From assembly GCA_007258455.2 (NCBI GenBank), contig VDFB02262690.1, positions 1 through 64,000 on the forward strand: a stretch of 64,000 bases of DNA. Reading direction: 5' to 3'. The DNA comes from Sequoia sempervirens (Eukaryota; Streptophyta; Pinopsida; Cupressales; Cupressaceae). A program made the position numbers and the translations under genes. Shown piece after piece: positions 23,881-36,690 of this stretch. The notes beneath the pieces were generated by a model. The model was not told the DNA's origin. It did no database searches and saw only the letters and a list, made by a program, of their open reading frames with translations. The stretch's first letter is position 1. Each line of letters opens with the position of its first letter.

Positions 23881-26800
23881 TGAATTTCTAATGTTGTATC
23901 AAGTGCAATTAAAAATTTAGGATGCATATTTGATAACAAAGAATTAACAATACAAATCAACATAAATAGCAATTAAAAAGGTATGAAAATGTAGCCAACA
24001 CAAAATAAATCATAATAGAATAAATTCACAACTTATTTATTTATCTAAAAGTATTTAGCATCTTCATATTACTCTTAGAGTAACTGTCATTTTTTCCTAA
24101 GAAATAGTCAAATTTCAAATAAATAAGATATGAGTAATACACTTGCTATAGCTAATATTAAAAAATGAGAAGTTTTTTTACTAAGACGAGCAATGCAAAA
24201 AGGATCAACATTTTTGTTATCAGAATTGCAAATCCCATTGACATCATCTCATCATAGCCATTGTCAATATTTGTATTCCTTGTGTGTAATTTGCTCATTC
24301 TCCTGTCTTGATGTCCTTCAGCTGCAAAAGATGATTGATTTAAATATGCATTCTAATGACAAATGCCTTTCCCATAAATGAGAAATTGCTACAAATTTAC
24401 ATTGTTTATAGAAATTCAATGATATAACACCTAAAATATTTCTTGTAAAATCATAGAATTGTAAGGCAATTAAAAAATTTCAACTATGGCCCACATTGAA
24501 ATTTCATGCGAAAATGCCTTTGATGATCATTAATTACACTAAAAAGGCTAGACATACACCCTTGCATTATATGATATATGGGACTATCATCAACTTTGCT
24601 CTTTACATCTGTGAACTACTCAGTTTAAGTTGGTCATGGCCATTACAGTTGCAAGGAAAACCAATCTTTTCAACTGTGGTCCATATTGAAATTTCATGAG
24701 ATGATACCCTTTATACCATACTGATCAGTGTGAGCTTGTCTAGCCATGCTAAAGCTACCTGGTGACACATATATTGCTTAAGGAGTTATAGCAAAATGCT
24801 TTATAGTTACTCACAAAAAATGTCATTCTTAGAATTTATACAAAATTTAATGGTAGACATTTTTTGCAACTCCACCTTCAGTTATAACAACAATAATACA
24901 CTTTATTGTAGTTAAAGTTGAAATAGAGTGATTGTTTATTGTATTTTTCCATTGCTAGTATTTGTCATCTTCTATTTTTGACCAGGAAGATTTTGGGCAA
25001 TACCTAGATGGGTGCTAAGGTGCAAAGTCCCTAAATCAACATATTGATGCTAACATCTTTGCCAAGTTGAAAGATACAAAGTCCCATTGAGTGTGCTTTA
25101 TTCATTTTCTATTGAGGGACCTTACTGCTCTACTAATGAGATATTGTTTATTTAATGGAGGGATCTTGACCGTTTTTTAATTGGATCATATTATTTTCAA
25201 ACCTTGAACATTTTAGAAGTGTGGATTATAACTTCTTCCAATCATTCATAAGTCACCTTGCAATGAAGTTATAAAAGGTTTGCATAGGCCTTATTTCCAA
25301 TTCTTTTCTCTCTATCTCCATCTCTCTCCTCCATTAGGATCCAGTTAACATTTTGTTCTATTACTTGTACTTGGCTATATTAATATTTGTCTAGGACATA
25401 TAGTATTCGATATGGAAATGCAAGGTTGTCTGATACTAGTAAAGGTATTATGTCTTAGAAGGCTTAAGAGTTCAGTTTCTTGACATTTCTTTTTGCACAA
25501 CCCTACTACATGTACCTAATTGGATAGGCGAGCTCAAATGTCTTTCGTATCTCAATGTACAAGACAACTTTGGTGCAATGTGTAGTAGGAAAATTATTAA
25601 TAAATTTGTATACAAATACCATCAATGTTTGATACTACAAATAAAAATTGTTTTAGTTTTGCTTTGTCATAATGACAAATGATTCAAATATTATTTTCTG
25701 AATATTTAATGGATTATGCTTTACATTCTTCAAATATGCATTATCATGTTTTATGATATGCATACTTACATTGGACAACTTTTATTTTTACAAAATCATT
25801 TTGTGTTAAACCATGTTCCATATACTATCAATTTCAAAAGTATAATGAAACAAAATTTAACAAAAAAATGCTTTTGCCAAAAACAAACCTCTCCAATTCT
25901 ACACTCTCAAAAAAATACTACAATTTTCTGTCCTATACTATGTAAATGTTTTTTCCACCATTTTGCTAATTGGACATCATGTATTAGTCATAAATGGATA
26001 TTTTTATTGCTTTCCTCAAATGTTGTATTGGACGCACCTAGGTATATCCTATCTAATGATATGAATGTGCTGATTTTTTTCATTAAATGTTCTAAATAAT
26101 GTATGCTTCATTTGTGTAATTGGGCTTGTGATATTGGGTATCCACTATTCATATATTACAATGAATATAGATTGCACCAAATATATGTCATAAGATTTTC
26201 CTATACCTTCAAGGGTATAATTTAGTGTTTTTTTATCTATCTCAGATTTCCTAGAAGTATAATTATAATCTGTCTTCGATCTATTAGACTACCACCTAAA
26301 ATATGACTCTTTGATATTGCATATTTTGGATGATGGAACAGGTTTAGAAGAACAATTTGGCTACGCTAACATCTAAACTAGTCTTCCATATTTTGTGTCA
26401 TAACCCTCCATGGCTCCAGGTTTTCATTTATGTACTTTATTTAGGTTTCTTCTATCTCTATTTCCAGTATTTCCTGACTTCTATTCCCAACTTAGTTTTT
26501 TTGTCTAAAGAATATATACAGTTTAATTTAGTAGGGATACATTTAGATAATATTAGGTGTTTTGCTAATTAACTATCATAAATAGTAATCTTTAATGTTG
26601 CCTAAGTCTTCTCTAGTTTACAAATTAGTTTAAATTAGTAGTCATTCTTGCATTTAATAATAATTAGATATGCGTATAAATGCATATAATTTTAAGTAGT
26701 ATAGAAAATATTTATTTATAGACCACTTTGTTCTATACATTGCAGTGTTCATAGATAATAGTAAATGTGTATGACCAATGCTTTTTAGTTGTTCATTTTT

Positions 26801-29200
26801 AAATTCTCAATTTGTTGTTGATTGTAGAAGATAAACACATTCTAAGAAGACTATTTTTAGATGGCCTTCTAGAAGGTCTATTGTTAGGTTGCTAAATGTC
26901 ATTAGATTTCCCGAGTTTAGGTGTAGTATGAATGGATTAAATTTGGGAATAAGTTTTCTTTGCATGCAACCAATCTATTCTTAGGATCTAGAAGTTGTAT
27001 TGAGATTTTTATTTATTTGTCATCAAATAATTTTGTAAACATTATAAATAAGTGCTCTTGGCATTAATGGATCTAAAATCTACTAATTTAATTGACTATG
27101 CCCATTTTGTTACCAAATTGTTGTTGAAATTTTCTTTGTAGTATTTGATTATATGAGTTTAATATTGCTTGGCATTTACTAAAAGCTTTGTATTATAGTA
27201 GTTGTCAAGTTAGTCATTGTAGATTTGATGCAATCACTATGTTTACCTTATAACATGAGTATGTTTTTTGAGATAATTTAGTAAGGTTTGACCAAAAATT
27301 ATGAAACTAATAACACAAAAAATTAAATAATACTACAAAGTTTATAATATATTCAAACATTAATCAAATTTAAAGATTAATTCAAAACCTTAGGCTAAGC
27401 GAGAAAGAAAAAAAAGGGCAACATTATTGTCATAAATTTGAATAATAAAAGTTGGGCTCTTGACATAAACTTGCTAAGTAGTCCTTTGAAGAATATAATA
27501 AAGGAAAAAAGAATAGGGAATGGTTCATGGATGGAGAGGAGCAACCCAAGGTATATAAAGGGAAAGCTTAAGGGAAAGAAATCATAGAGACTCTGTTTTA
27601 AGGTTTGAACGATATTAGATATCAAAGCTTTTGGCTCTGGATGCCTCAACTTCTGGACAACCTGATCCTTGAACACACCAACAATTGAACAACTTGACTT
27701 CTAGATGAATCAACTCCTAAAATATCTTGACTCAACTCCAAATGGATTGACTCTAGATTGCTCGACTCTAGGTTGCTTGTGGTTTGAGTGCCACTCAAGT
27801 CACTTGCTTGCTACTTTTCCAATGCTAGAGTTGACCTATAGTTGCTTGTTACAACTACATTATGATAGCACTTCTGCACACTAAAAACATCATCGTGTAT
27901 GGATTGTTTGTGGATAATGTTAGAGTGTGCAAGGAAACCACACTGTCAAATGCATGCTTATCACCGGAGAGTTCCTGGGAAGATGAACTATCAACTGTTG
28001 AGAGTTAAACTCTTCAAACAACTCAGTCTTCCCTTGGGTAGGAAGACAATGATTTCTATTCATTTTAAATTTGTCATGCTAAAGGTATCATTTAAAGATT
28101 GGAGTAATGCCACTATTTTTTATTGGTGATAACAATTTTTGTATTGATATCCTAAAGTTAACTAATAGGCTTATTTTGGAAACCACAAAGTTTGTTCTCA
28201 GTAATTTGGACGTGGAACCTATGAACCAAATGCCTTCTAGCCATGGGTTTACAATTCATTCCTAGTCATAAGAAAGAATATGCTCATCCATAAATTTGCA
28301 TTAGATTATGTAATTTGGTTTGCCACTTGGAAAATTAATAATTTAGAAAATGAGGCTGACTACTCTTGATTGAACATAATATATTTTTAATCATTTTAAA
28401 AGATGCTAAGTTAAAACTATTTACGCATATTTTCATGATTACGTCCATCATTATAAGCAACATCGATAGTAGTAATGATGATCGAATATAATATATGAAT
28501 ATATTTATAGGAGAAAAGTTTGTGTGATTTCCAACAAGTGGCAGATAAGGCTAAGTCCCGCTAACACCTACCAATATGCATGTTCTTCTATGCTCCACTT
28601 GGAAAAATAAAAAACGTGAAAGCTTGTAGCCCTAACATGCTAAGGAAGAAGCCATAAAATTTCCCTTATTTTGCAATGAAGGATTTCTAATTGCAATTTA
28701 CATAATGAACTACGATGAGAAGTGAATAACACTTGGGTTGGAAAAAATGATAATCTGCTAGCGCTTTAGCTTAATTTATTTGTTTTTGCAATGAGCGTGT
28801 CACGGGAGGACACAATATTTCTAGCAGAGCTCATCAACAAAATTGTAACAGTTATTGCAATCTTTCTGAGCTATATTCACAATTGAATTGAGTATTTAAT
28901 GTTGAAAAGTTCTTACATTGTATTACTAGGCAGTTTTTGATTTTTTGTTCGGTGATTCAAGATCACGTCAATTGCTCACAACTTCACGATAATGGTTTCC
29001 TTTTAAAAGTAATTATGATTTTATTTTTTGAGGTATATTTCAGGTAGTTGTGTGGTCAATGATGCCTTTTCCTTGGTGATATTGATACTATTTCGTGTGT
29101 GTGGTTTTGAAGGCTATGCTAGTTTACAATTTACGTTACTTTTTGAAGTTAAATTCTTTATAAAGTTAGGTCTTCTTTGTTTATGTATTTGCATTCATGT
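23881..29200. other. Gene-free AT-rich region
   Basis: No frame with family resemblance on either strand across 5.3 kb. A direct repeat of about 45 bp (AACTATGGCCCACATTGAAA-like) occurs at about 24481 and 24670. At 27650-27810 a degenerate run of TTGACTC/CAACT strings forms a weak minisatellite. A broken frame near 27890-28110 has codon-like texture but no assignable product. Confidence 0.5.
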
Positions 29201-29310
29201 TGTTCAATGAGAAACTAGCACAATGGAATTAGAACTGAACATGTTGTATCGAGTTCATAAGGATTGAGATCTATTAGTATGGAATAACTACTAACTTTTT
29301 AATTTTGTAG

Positions 29311-29365
29311 GAAACCAAGGAGAGTCTACGGAAACTAAATTAGCCAAGAATTTGGATAATGACAT
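29311..29365 (+). pseudogene. PTI1-like kinase, truncated exon copy a
   Basis: TTTTGTAG then an exon beginning N-Q-G-E-S-T-E-T. This matches the start of the longer exon at 29845 and then diverges into non-coding sequence. It shares its upstream intron sequence with the copies at 29845 and 33197. Confidence 0.55.
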
Positions 29366-29844
29366 GGTTGGATATGAATGACCAATTTCATGGATAGTAG
29401 TTGGATAGACATGTAGACATACATACTTATAGCTATGTAACTCTCATGGATAGTGTGATTGAGATAATTCCATAAGGAATGGTGGCAAGAATCAAATACA
29501 AATGTGTTGAGAATGAATACAATGAATGATGAAATGTATTTGAATTATTCTCTTTGTTGTCTTGTTCTATAGTTAGATGATTCTAACAAACTTGATTCTC
29601 TATAAATAAACATATGAAAGTGAATATGTTTTGGTTTTTGGCAATTCAAACAACAGTTTTGAGGAGAATGACTAAATTCCAAAAAATATATTAATTAATT
29701 TATCACTGGATATATTTACACAGATTAGGGCATGATGTTAATGAGAAACCAACATGATGGAATTAGAACTAAACATACTGTATCGAGTTCATAAGAATTG
29801 AGATCTATTAGTATGGAATAACTATTGACTTTTTGATTTTGCAG

Positions 29845-30095
29845 GAAACCAAGGAGAGTCAAAGGCATCTGAATCAACCATGAATGGTGCTCGACAATTT
29901 TTTTCTCCCATTGAGGCACCTACTCTGTCATTTGAAGAATTGAAGGAAGTAACATATAACTTTGGGCCAAAGTCTCTAATAGGGGAAGGATCATATGGAA
30001 GAGTTTATTATGCAACTTTAAGCAATGGTCATGCTACAACAATAAATAAATTAGATGTCAACAGCCAACAACAATCTGATTCTAATTTTTTGCCC
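29845..30095 (+). pseudogene. PTI1-like protein kinase exon fragment, copy b
   Basis: An acceptor, TTTTGCAG, ends at 29844. The exon reads NQGESKASEST, then IEAPTLSFEELKEVTYNFG, then SLIGEGSYGRVYYATLSNG, which is the juxta-domain and Gly-rich loop of plant PTI1-like kinases (GxGxxGxVY intact). The VAIK-type lysine region reads TTINKLDV where the family has AAIKKLDV, so the ATP-contacting lysine is Asn. The frame continues as non-kinase residues after SDSNFLP and stops at 30222. No catalytic loop (HRD) or DFG was found downstream, so only one exon survives. Confidence 0.75.
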
Positions 30096-31562
30096 TTCTC
30101 TGTCTTTGCACAGTCTCTGACCATTTCTATTGTTATTTCTTTTGTGTATTCTTTTGATCATATAGATCTTAATAGCTGGTCCCAAAGCTTAAATTTTGGC
30201 ATGAACTGGAAGGGTGTTGGTTGAGGCCAATGAGTCTGGCTTAATCATTTTGTTGTTGATGAAAAATGCCCTTTTTCTTTTAGTAAATAAAAGTTTGTAT
30301 TGGTACAGTCTTTGGACATAACAAATTCTTTAATATTCATTGTTTCCAACTTAATTTAGCCTAGATGTTGCATTTGTGCCTTCTTTGTGTTTCCATATTG
30401 TCTGACCATTTGTAATGTTCTTTCTTTTGTGTATTCTTTTGATCATATAGATCTTAATACCTGGTCCCAAAGCTTAAGACTGCTAAGGTAAACAAAAATT
30501 TGTTACAACATTTGGATCATGATTAAGGTCATTAGGTTTTGGAATAAAAAGAGAAAAAAGTGGGAAAAAATGTATAGAAACCATTTCATCTGGACAATAT
30601 TCATATTTTACCGAGGTGAAAGGACTGCTAAGGTAAACAAAAATTTGTTATAGCATTTGGATCATGGTTAAGATAAAAGTGCTAGATTGAAGGAACATAA
30701 AAAGAAAGTGCTAGATTCAAGGAACATAAAAAGAAGAAAATAACACAGTAAATTTTAGTTTTTTAAAAACAAAAAAATGTTGGATTTTGTAAAGGTAAGA
30801 ACATTTAAAAAGTAGTTTGCAACATCTAAAAAGCAAATTGTTAAACTCCATAATCAAACATTATTCTTAGATTAAATAAATCACAAAACATTAAAACAAA
30901 TCAAAGGAAGCAGAGTGCACCTCTTTTAAAGACTGATCAACTTATTCCCTTAACCGAACACTCAAAATGACTTTATGAATTATCAGTCCTTTTTGCAACA
31001 CATTTAGAATTTGCAAATTGATAACAAGTATTTATAGAGCCTTTTTTTTTAACAAACAATGTCAATAAATGAAGATTTGACATAAAATATTCTTATCAAA
31101 ATAGAATCATTTTAGGACCATATTGTCGACCATCAAATGCAATAATGTAGTGTACAACCTCCATAGTCAAATCCAACAATTAAAAATAACACCAACTTTT
31201 CCAAATGGGCAGCCGTAATAAAATGTGGGACCCTGAAAATTTGAATTATTGGCTAATTTCCATGTCATGTCTTTTAACTCTCCTCAACAACAATATCTTG
31301 AACCAATAATATAGGCACATTGATGAGTATAACCATATCTGGCCAAAATCAAGTTGTATTTTTTTCATTATTTTTATTCCAAATGTAGGTTGCATAAGAA
31401 TTATTTCATTGCCAAACAAAAAAATGTACTATTGATAAATAGTGTTTGAATTTCAATTGGGCAGAAAACTATGGAATATTAATATTGCTTACATCATTTT
31501 AGTATCATTGTATAAATCCATTGGCCAATAGAATTGGAGAAAATTGTTTATAAAATATTTAA

Positions 31563-32550
31563 GGGTAAACCCACAAAATTGGTTTACAATTCCAGTGAAG
31601 AAGGAAAAATGCATTTTCAAATGGAATACACTTTAGGGGGTTTGCTAGAACTAGGAGGGTTTGCTAGAACCAGGGAGTTTGAGTGAACCCCCCTTTAATA
31701 GGTTTATTTTTTAATTGCATTAAAAGGGGGTTCGCTAGAACCAGGGAGGTTGGCGAACTCCCTGGTTTCTACTAGAACTCCCTTCTCCCCTTTGGCACCA
31801 AAAATCTCTAGAATTTTGCCCTTCGAAACTCGAGTTGAGGATGAAAATGGAGGAGACTTCACAGACCCAACTGGATGATGGTAGTCATCGGAATGAGCTA
31901 TCCAACGAATATAATTTTAATATAGTTTGGTTTTATTATGTATTTGCTTTTTTAGTTTGATTAAACATAGGTTTTTCACTGAAAATCAAGCTCTTTGTTC
32001 TGTACATGTGGAAAAATAGTAGATTATAATTTTTTTTTGAAAATATCAATGCATTAGATATTGAAATCCTTGATCCAAAAAAAAAATTGAATTTCAATAC
32101 ATACAAAAAAGTTATGTTTTATCTGGTCCACCTATGTCAATTTAATTGGTTTGACTTCAAAACTTGATTAAGGAAAAATATTCTATAAAACACTATGAAA
32201 CCAAATGAAAGCACTAGATATCATAGTTACAAATATAAATTCAAAAAAAAAAAATTTTATCCTTCATGAAAAAAAAATGTTATATGGTGAACATCACTCC
32301 TTAAAAATGGTGTTTCTGAAAAAACTAGTTTTGAAGGAGATAGAAAAAGAAGTGCAATCTGATTCCAAAAAACTTGAAAAAAATATATTTAGAATCTAGA
32401 GACAAAATATCACAAATCACTAGTTTGCATCATCTTCAAATTCCTCACGGTTTAGCCGCTATAGGTGCCCGAAATGGAAGATTTAGTTAAAAAAATTAGT
32501 TCAGTGTTTAGTTTGGCCAAAAATTGTAAAACAATATTTTGGGATCACCC
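31563..32550. mobile_element. 988-bp non-autonomous DNA transposon with TTAA target duplication
   Basis: The left copy reads TATTTAA-GGGTAAACCC...GGGATCACCC-TTAATAAAT. The right copy of the segmental duplication has the empty site TATTTAATAAAT at about 36598. Terminal inverted repeats pair GGGTAAACCCACAAAATTGG with GGGTGATCCCAAAATATTG and extend with mismatches to about 32 bp (TTTACAATT shared). TTAA lies on each side (31559-31562, 32551-32554). The interior has no transposase frame and contains foldback stretches such as GTTCGCTAGAACCAGGGAG / CTCCCTGGTTTCTACTAGAAC at 31727-31785. TTAA suggests piggyBac-like or a Harbinger-like TAA/TTA target. Confidence 0.8.
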
Positions 32551-33196
32551 TTAATAAATATGACATAAATAAAAAACTTTAGAAAATATTATCTACATAG
32601 TTTAATTCTTGATTTCTATTGGTTGTTGTTTTCCATCATAATATAACTTGTTGAAAGCATAATTATACCTGCCACCGGAGAGTCTAAGCCATCTGAATCA
32701 ACCAAGAATGGATAACGACATGGTTGGATATGAATGAACAATTTTGTGGATAGCATTTGGATATACATGTATACATACATACATATAGCTATGTAACTCT
32801 CATGGATGGTGTGATTGAGATAGTCACATAAGAAATGGTGGCAAGAATCAAATACAAATGCGTTGAGAATGAATACAATGAATGATGAAATGTATTTGAA
32901 TTATTCTCTTTGCTATCTTGTTCTATAGTCAAATGATTTTGACAAACTTGATTCTCTATAAATAAACATATGAAAGTGAATAGGTTTTGGTTTTTAGCAA
33001 TTCAGACAATAGTTTTGAGGAGAATGACTAAATTCCAAAAGACATTAATTAATTTCTCATTGGATATTTACAAAGATTAGGGCATGTTGTTAATAAGAAA
33101 CCAACACGATGGAATTAGAACTGAACATGTTGTATTGAGTTCATAAGAATTGAGATATATTAGTATGGAATAACTACTGACTTTTTGATTTTGCAG

Positions 33197-33447
33197 GAAA
33201 CCAAGGAGAGTCCAAGGCATCTAAATCAGCCAAGAATGGTACTCGACAAAAAAAATTGCCCATTGAGGCACCTGCTCTATCCTTTGAAGAATTGAAGGAA
33301 GCAACAAATAACTTTGGGCCAAAGTCTCTGATAGGGGAAGGACCATATGGAAGAGTTTATTATGCAACTTTAAGCAATGGTCATGTTGCAACAATAAATA
33401 AATTAGATGTCAACAACCATCATCAATCTGATTCTGATTTTCTGCCC
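33197..33447 (+). pseudogene. PTI1-like protein kinase exon fragment, copy b'
   Basis: Duplicate of the exon at 29845. The acceptor TTTTGCAG ends at 33196. It reads NQGESKASKSAKNG, IEAPALSFEELKEATNNFG and SLIGEGPYGRVYYATLSNG. The loop Ser is Pro here. The lysine position again reads ATINKLDV, so the Lys-to-Asn change predates the duplication. No further kinase exons follow before the satellite. A shorter copy of the exon start (GGAGAGTCTAAGCCATCTGA) lies at 32681-32720. Confidence 0.75.
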
Positions 33448-34639
33448 TTCTCTATCTTTACACAATCTCTAACCATTTCTAATGTTATTTCTTTTTTCTA
33501 TTCTTTTGATCATATAGATCTTAATAGTTGGTCACAAAGCTTAAATTCTGGCACAAACTAGAAGGGTGTTGGCTGAGGCCAATAAGTCTGGCTTAATCAT
33601 TTTGTTGCTGATGAAAAATGCCCTTTTTCTTTTAGTAAATAAAATTTTGTATTGGTACAGTCTTTGGACATAACAAAGTCTTTAATATTCATTGTTTCCA
33701 ACTTAATTTAGCCTAGATGTTGCATTTGTGCCTTCTCTTTGTTTCCATATTATTTGACCATTTGTAATGTTATTTCTTTTGTGTATTCTTTTGATCATAT
33801 AAATCTTAATACCTGGCCCCAAAGCTTAAGATTGCTAAGGTAAATAAAAATTTGTTCCAGCATTTGGATCACAATTAAAGTCATTAGGTTTTGGAATAAA
33901 AAGAGCAAAAAGTGGGGAAAAATGTAGAGAAACCGATTCATCTAGACAATATTCATATTTTACCTATGTGAAAGGATTGCTAAGGTAAACAAAAAATTGT
34001 TACAACATTTGGATCACAATTAAGGTACAAGTGCTAGATTGAAGGAACATAAAAAGAAATTGCTAGATTCAAGGAACATAAAAAGAAGAAACTAGCACTG
34101 TAAATTTCAATTTTTTAAAAATAGAAAAATGTTGGATTTTGTAGAGGTAATTTTTTTTTTAAAGTAGTCTGCAACATCCAAAAAACAAACTACTAATCTC
34201 CACAATCAAACATTATTCTTAGATTAAATAAATCACAAAACATTAAAACAAATCAAAGGAAGCAAAATACACCTCTTTTAAAGACTGATCAACTTATTCC
34301 CTTAATCAAACACTCGAAACAACTTTATGAATTCTCAATCCTTTTTGCAACACATTCAAAATTTGTAGATTGATAACATGTATTTATACATCGTTTTTTT
34401 AACAAATAATGCCAATAAATGAAGATTTGATGTAAAATATTATTATTAGATTTTTTTTTTTCAAAATAGAATCATTTTAAGATCATATTGCCGACCATCA
34501 GATGCAATAATGCAGTGTACAATCTCCATAGTCAAAGCCAACACTTGAAAACAACACTAATTTTTCCAAATGTGCATGCTGTAACAAAATGTGGGGCCCT
34601 AAAAATTTGAATTATTGACTGATTTCCATGTCATGTCTT

Positions 34640-36385
34640 TTAACTCTCCTCAACAACAATATCTTGAACCAATAATATAGGCAAACCCTTTTTTGAATAA
34701 ACAATGCCAATAAATGAAGATTTGACAGGAAATCTTCTTATTAGATTTTTTTTATCAAAATAGAATCATTTTAGGATCATAATGCATCAGATGCAATAAT
34801 GTAGTGTACAATCTTCATAGTCAAAGCCAACAGTTAAAAACCCATGTCATATGTCTTTTAACTCTCTCAACAACAATATCTTGAACCAATAATATAGGCT
34901 TGAGACCCTAAAAATTTGAATTATTGACTGATTTCCATGTCATATGTCTTTGAACTCTCCTCAACAATAATATCTTGAACCGATAATATAGGCAGAGCCT
35001 TTTTTTTGAACAAACAATGCCAATAAATGAAGATTTGATAGAAAATCTTCTTATTAGATTTTTTTATCAAAATAGAATCATTTTATGATCATATTGCATC
35101 CATTGCAATAATGTAGTGTACAACCTTCATAGTCAAAGCCAACAGTTAAAAACCCATGTCATATGTCTTTTAACTCTCTTCAACAACAATATCTTGAACC
35201 AATAATATAGGTAAAGCCTTTTTTTTTTAACAAACAATGCCACTAAATGAAGATTTGACAAAAAATCTTCTTATTAGATGTTTTTTATCAAAATAGAATC
35301 ATTTTAGGATCATATTGCATCAGATGCAATAATGTAGTGTACAACCTCTATAGTCAAAGCCAACGGTTAAAAACCCATGTCACATGTTTTTTAACCCTCT
35401 CAACAACAATATTTCGAACCAATAATATAGGCTTGGGACCCTAAAAATTTGAATTATTGACTGATTTTCATGTCATATGTCTTTGAACTCTCCTCAACAA
35501 CAATATCTTGAACCAATAATATAGGCAGAACCTTTTTTCTAACAAACAATGCCAATAAATGAAGATCATATGTCTTTTAACTCTTCTCAACAACAATATC
35601 TTGAACCAATAATATAGGTAGAGCCTTTTTTTTAACAAACAATGCCAATAAATGAAGATTTGACAGAAAATATTCTTATTATATTTTTTATCAAAATAGA
35701 ATCATTTTAGGATCATATTGCATCAGATGCAATAATCTAGTCTACAACCTCCATAGTCAAAGCCAATAGTTAAAAACCCATGTCATATGCCTTTTAGCTC
35801 TCTTCAAGAATAGTATCTTGAACCAATAATATAGGCAGAACTTTTTTTTTTAACAAATAATGCTAATAAATGAAGATTTGACAGAAAATCTTCTTATTAA
35901 ATTTTTTTTTATCAAAATAGAATCATTTTAGGATCATATTGCATAAAATGCAATAATGCAATGTACAACCTTCATAGTCAAAGCCAACAGTTAAAAACAC
36001 ATGTCATATGTTTTTTAACTCTGTCAACAACAATATCTTGAACTAATAATATAGGCTTGGGACCCTAAAAATTTGAATTATTGATTGATTTCCATGTCAT
36101 ATGTCTTTTAACTCTTCTCAACAACAATATCTTGAACCAATAATATAGACATAGCATTTTTTTAAACAAACAATGCTAATAAATGAAAATTTGATAAAAA
36201 AAATCTTCTTGTTAATTTTTTTTTATCAAAATAGAATCATTTTAGGATCATGATCATATTGCGGACCATCAAATGCAATAATGTAGTGTACAACCTCCAT
36301 AGTCAAAACCAATAGTTAAAAACCCATCTCATATGTCTTTTAACTCTCCTCAACAACAATATCTTGAACCAATAATATAAGCATA
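34640..36385. repeat. Expanded compound satellite, 11 motif copies
   Basis: CTTGAACCAATAATATAGGC-like motifs occur at about 34662, 34879, 34975, 35193, 35414, 35507, 35600, 35817, 36039, 36130 and 36361. Spacings alternate between about 217-231 bp and 91-96 bp. The longer unit contains ACAATGCCAATAAATGAAGA, ATCAAAATAGAATCATTTTA and TGCAATAATGTAGTGTACAA. The paralogous left unit carries this motif once, at about 31298. Confidence 0.88.
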
Positions 36386-36690
36386 TTGACGAGTATAACC
36401 ATTTCTGACAAAAAGTATTTTTTTCATTGTTTTTATTCCAAATGTGGACTCAGAATTATTTCATTGCCAAACAAAAAAATGCACTATTGATAAATAGTAT
36501 TTGTATTTAGATTGGGCAGAAAACCATACAATATTAATATTGCTTATATCATTTTAATATCACTTTGACCAATAAAATTGAAAAAAATTGTTTATAAAAT
36601 ATTTAATAAATATGACATAAATAAAAAACTTTAGAAAACATTGTCACATAATTTAAATTTAATTCTTGATTTCTATTGATTATTTTTTTG

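Larger units (their letters stand above)
29311..36690. repeat. Tandem segmental duplication of a PTI1-like kinase fragment region
   Basis: Left unit about 29311-32640 and right unit about 32685-36690 share, in order: the truncated exon, a GACATGGTTGGATATGAATG segment, the full exon fragment, a TTGGTACAGTCTTTGGACAT intergenic block, a CTTGAACCAATAATATAGGC motif, and an ATGACATAAATAAAAAACTT end. The left unit has an extra 988-bp insertion at 31563. The right unit has an expanded satellite at about 34.6-36.4 kb. Each unit also contains its own smaller duplication of the exon start. Confidence 0.85.

Noticed and set aside
24481..24720. Direct repeat AACTATGGCCCACATTGAAA / AACTGTGGTCCATATTGAAA as LTRs or TIRs
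   Set aside because: Only about 45 bp, 188 bp apart, with no TG...CA ends or target duplication.
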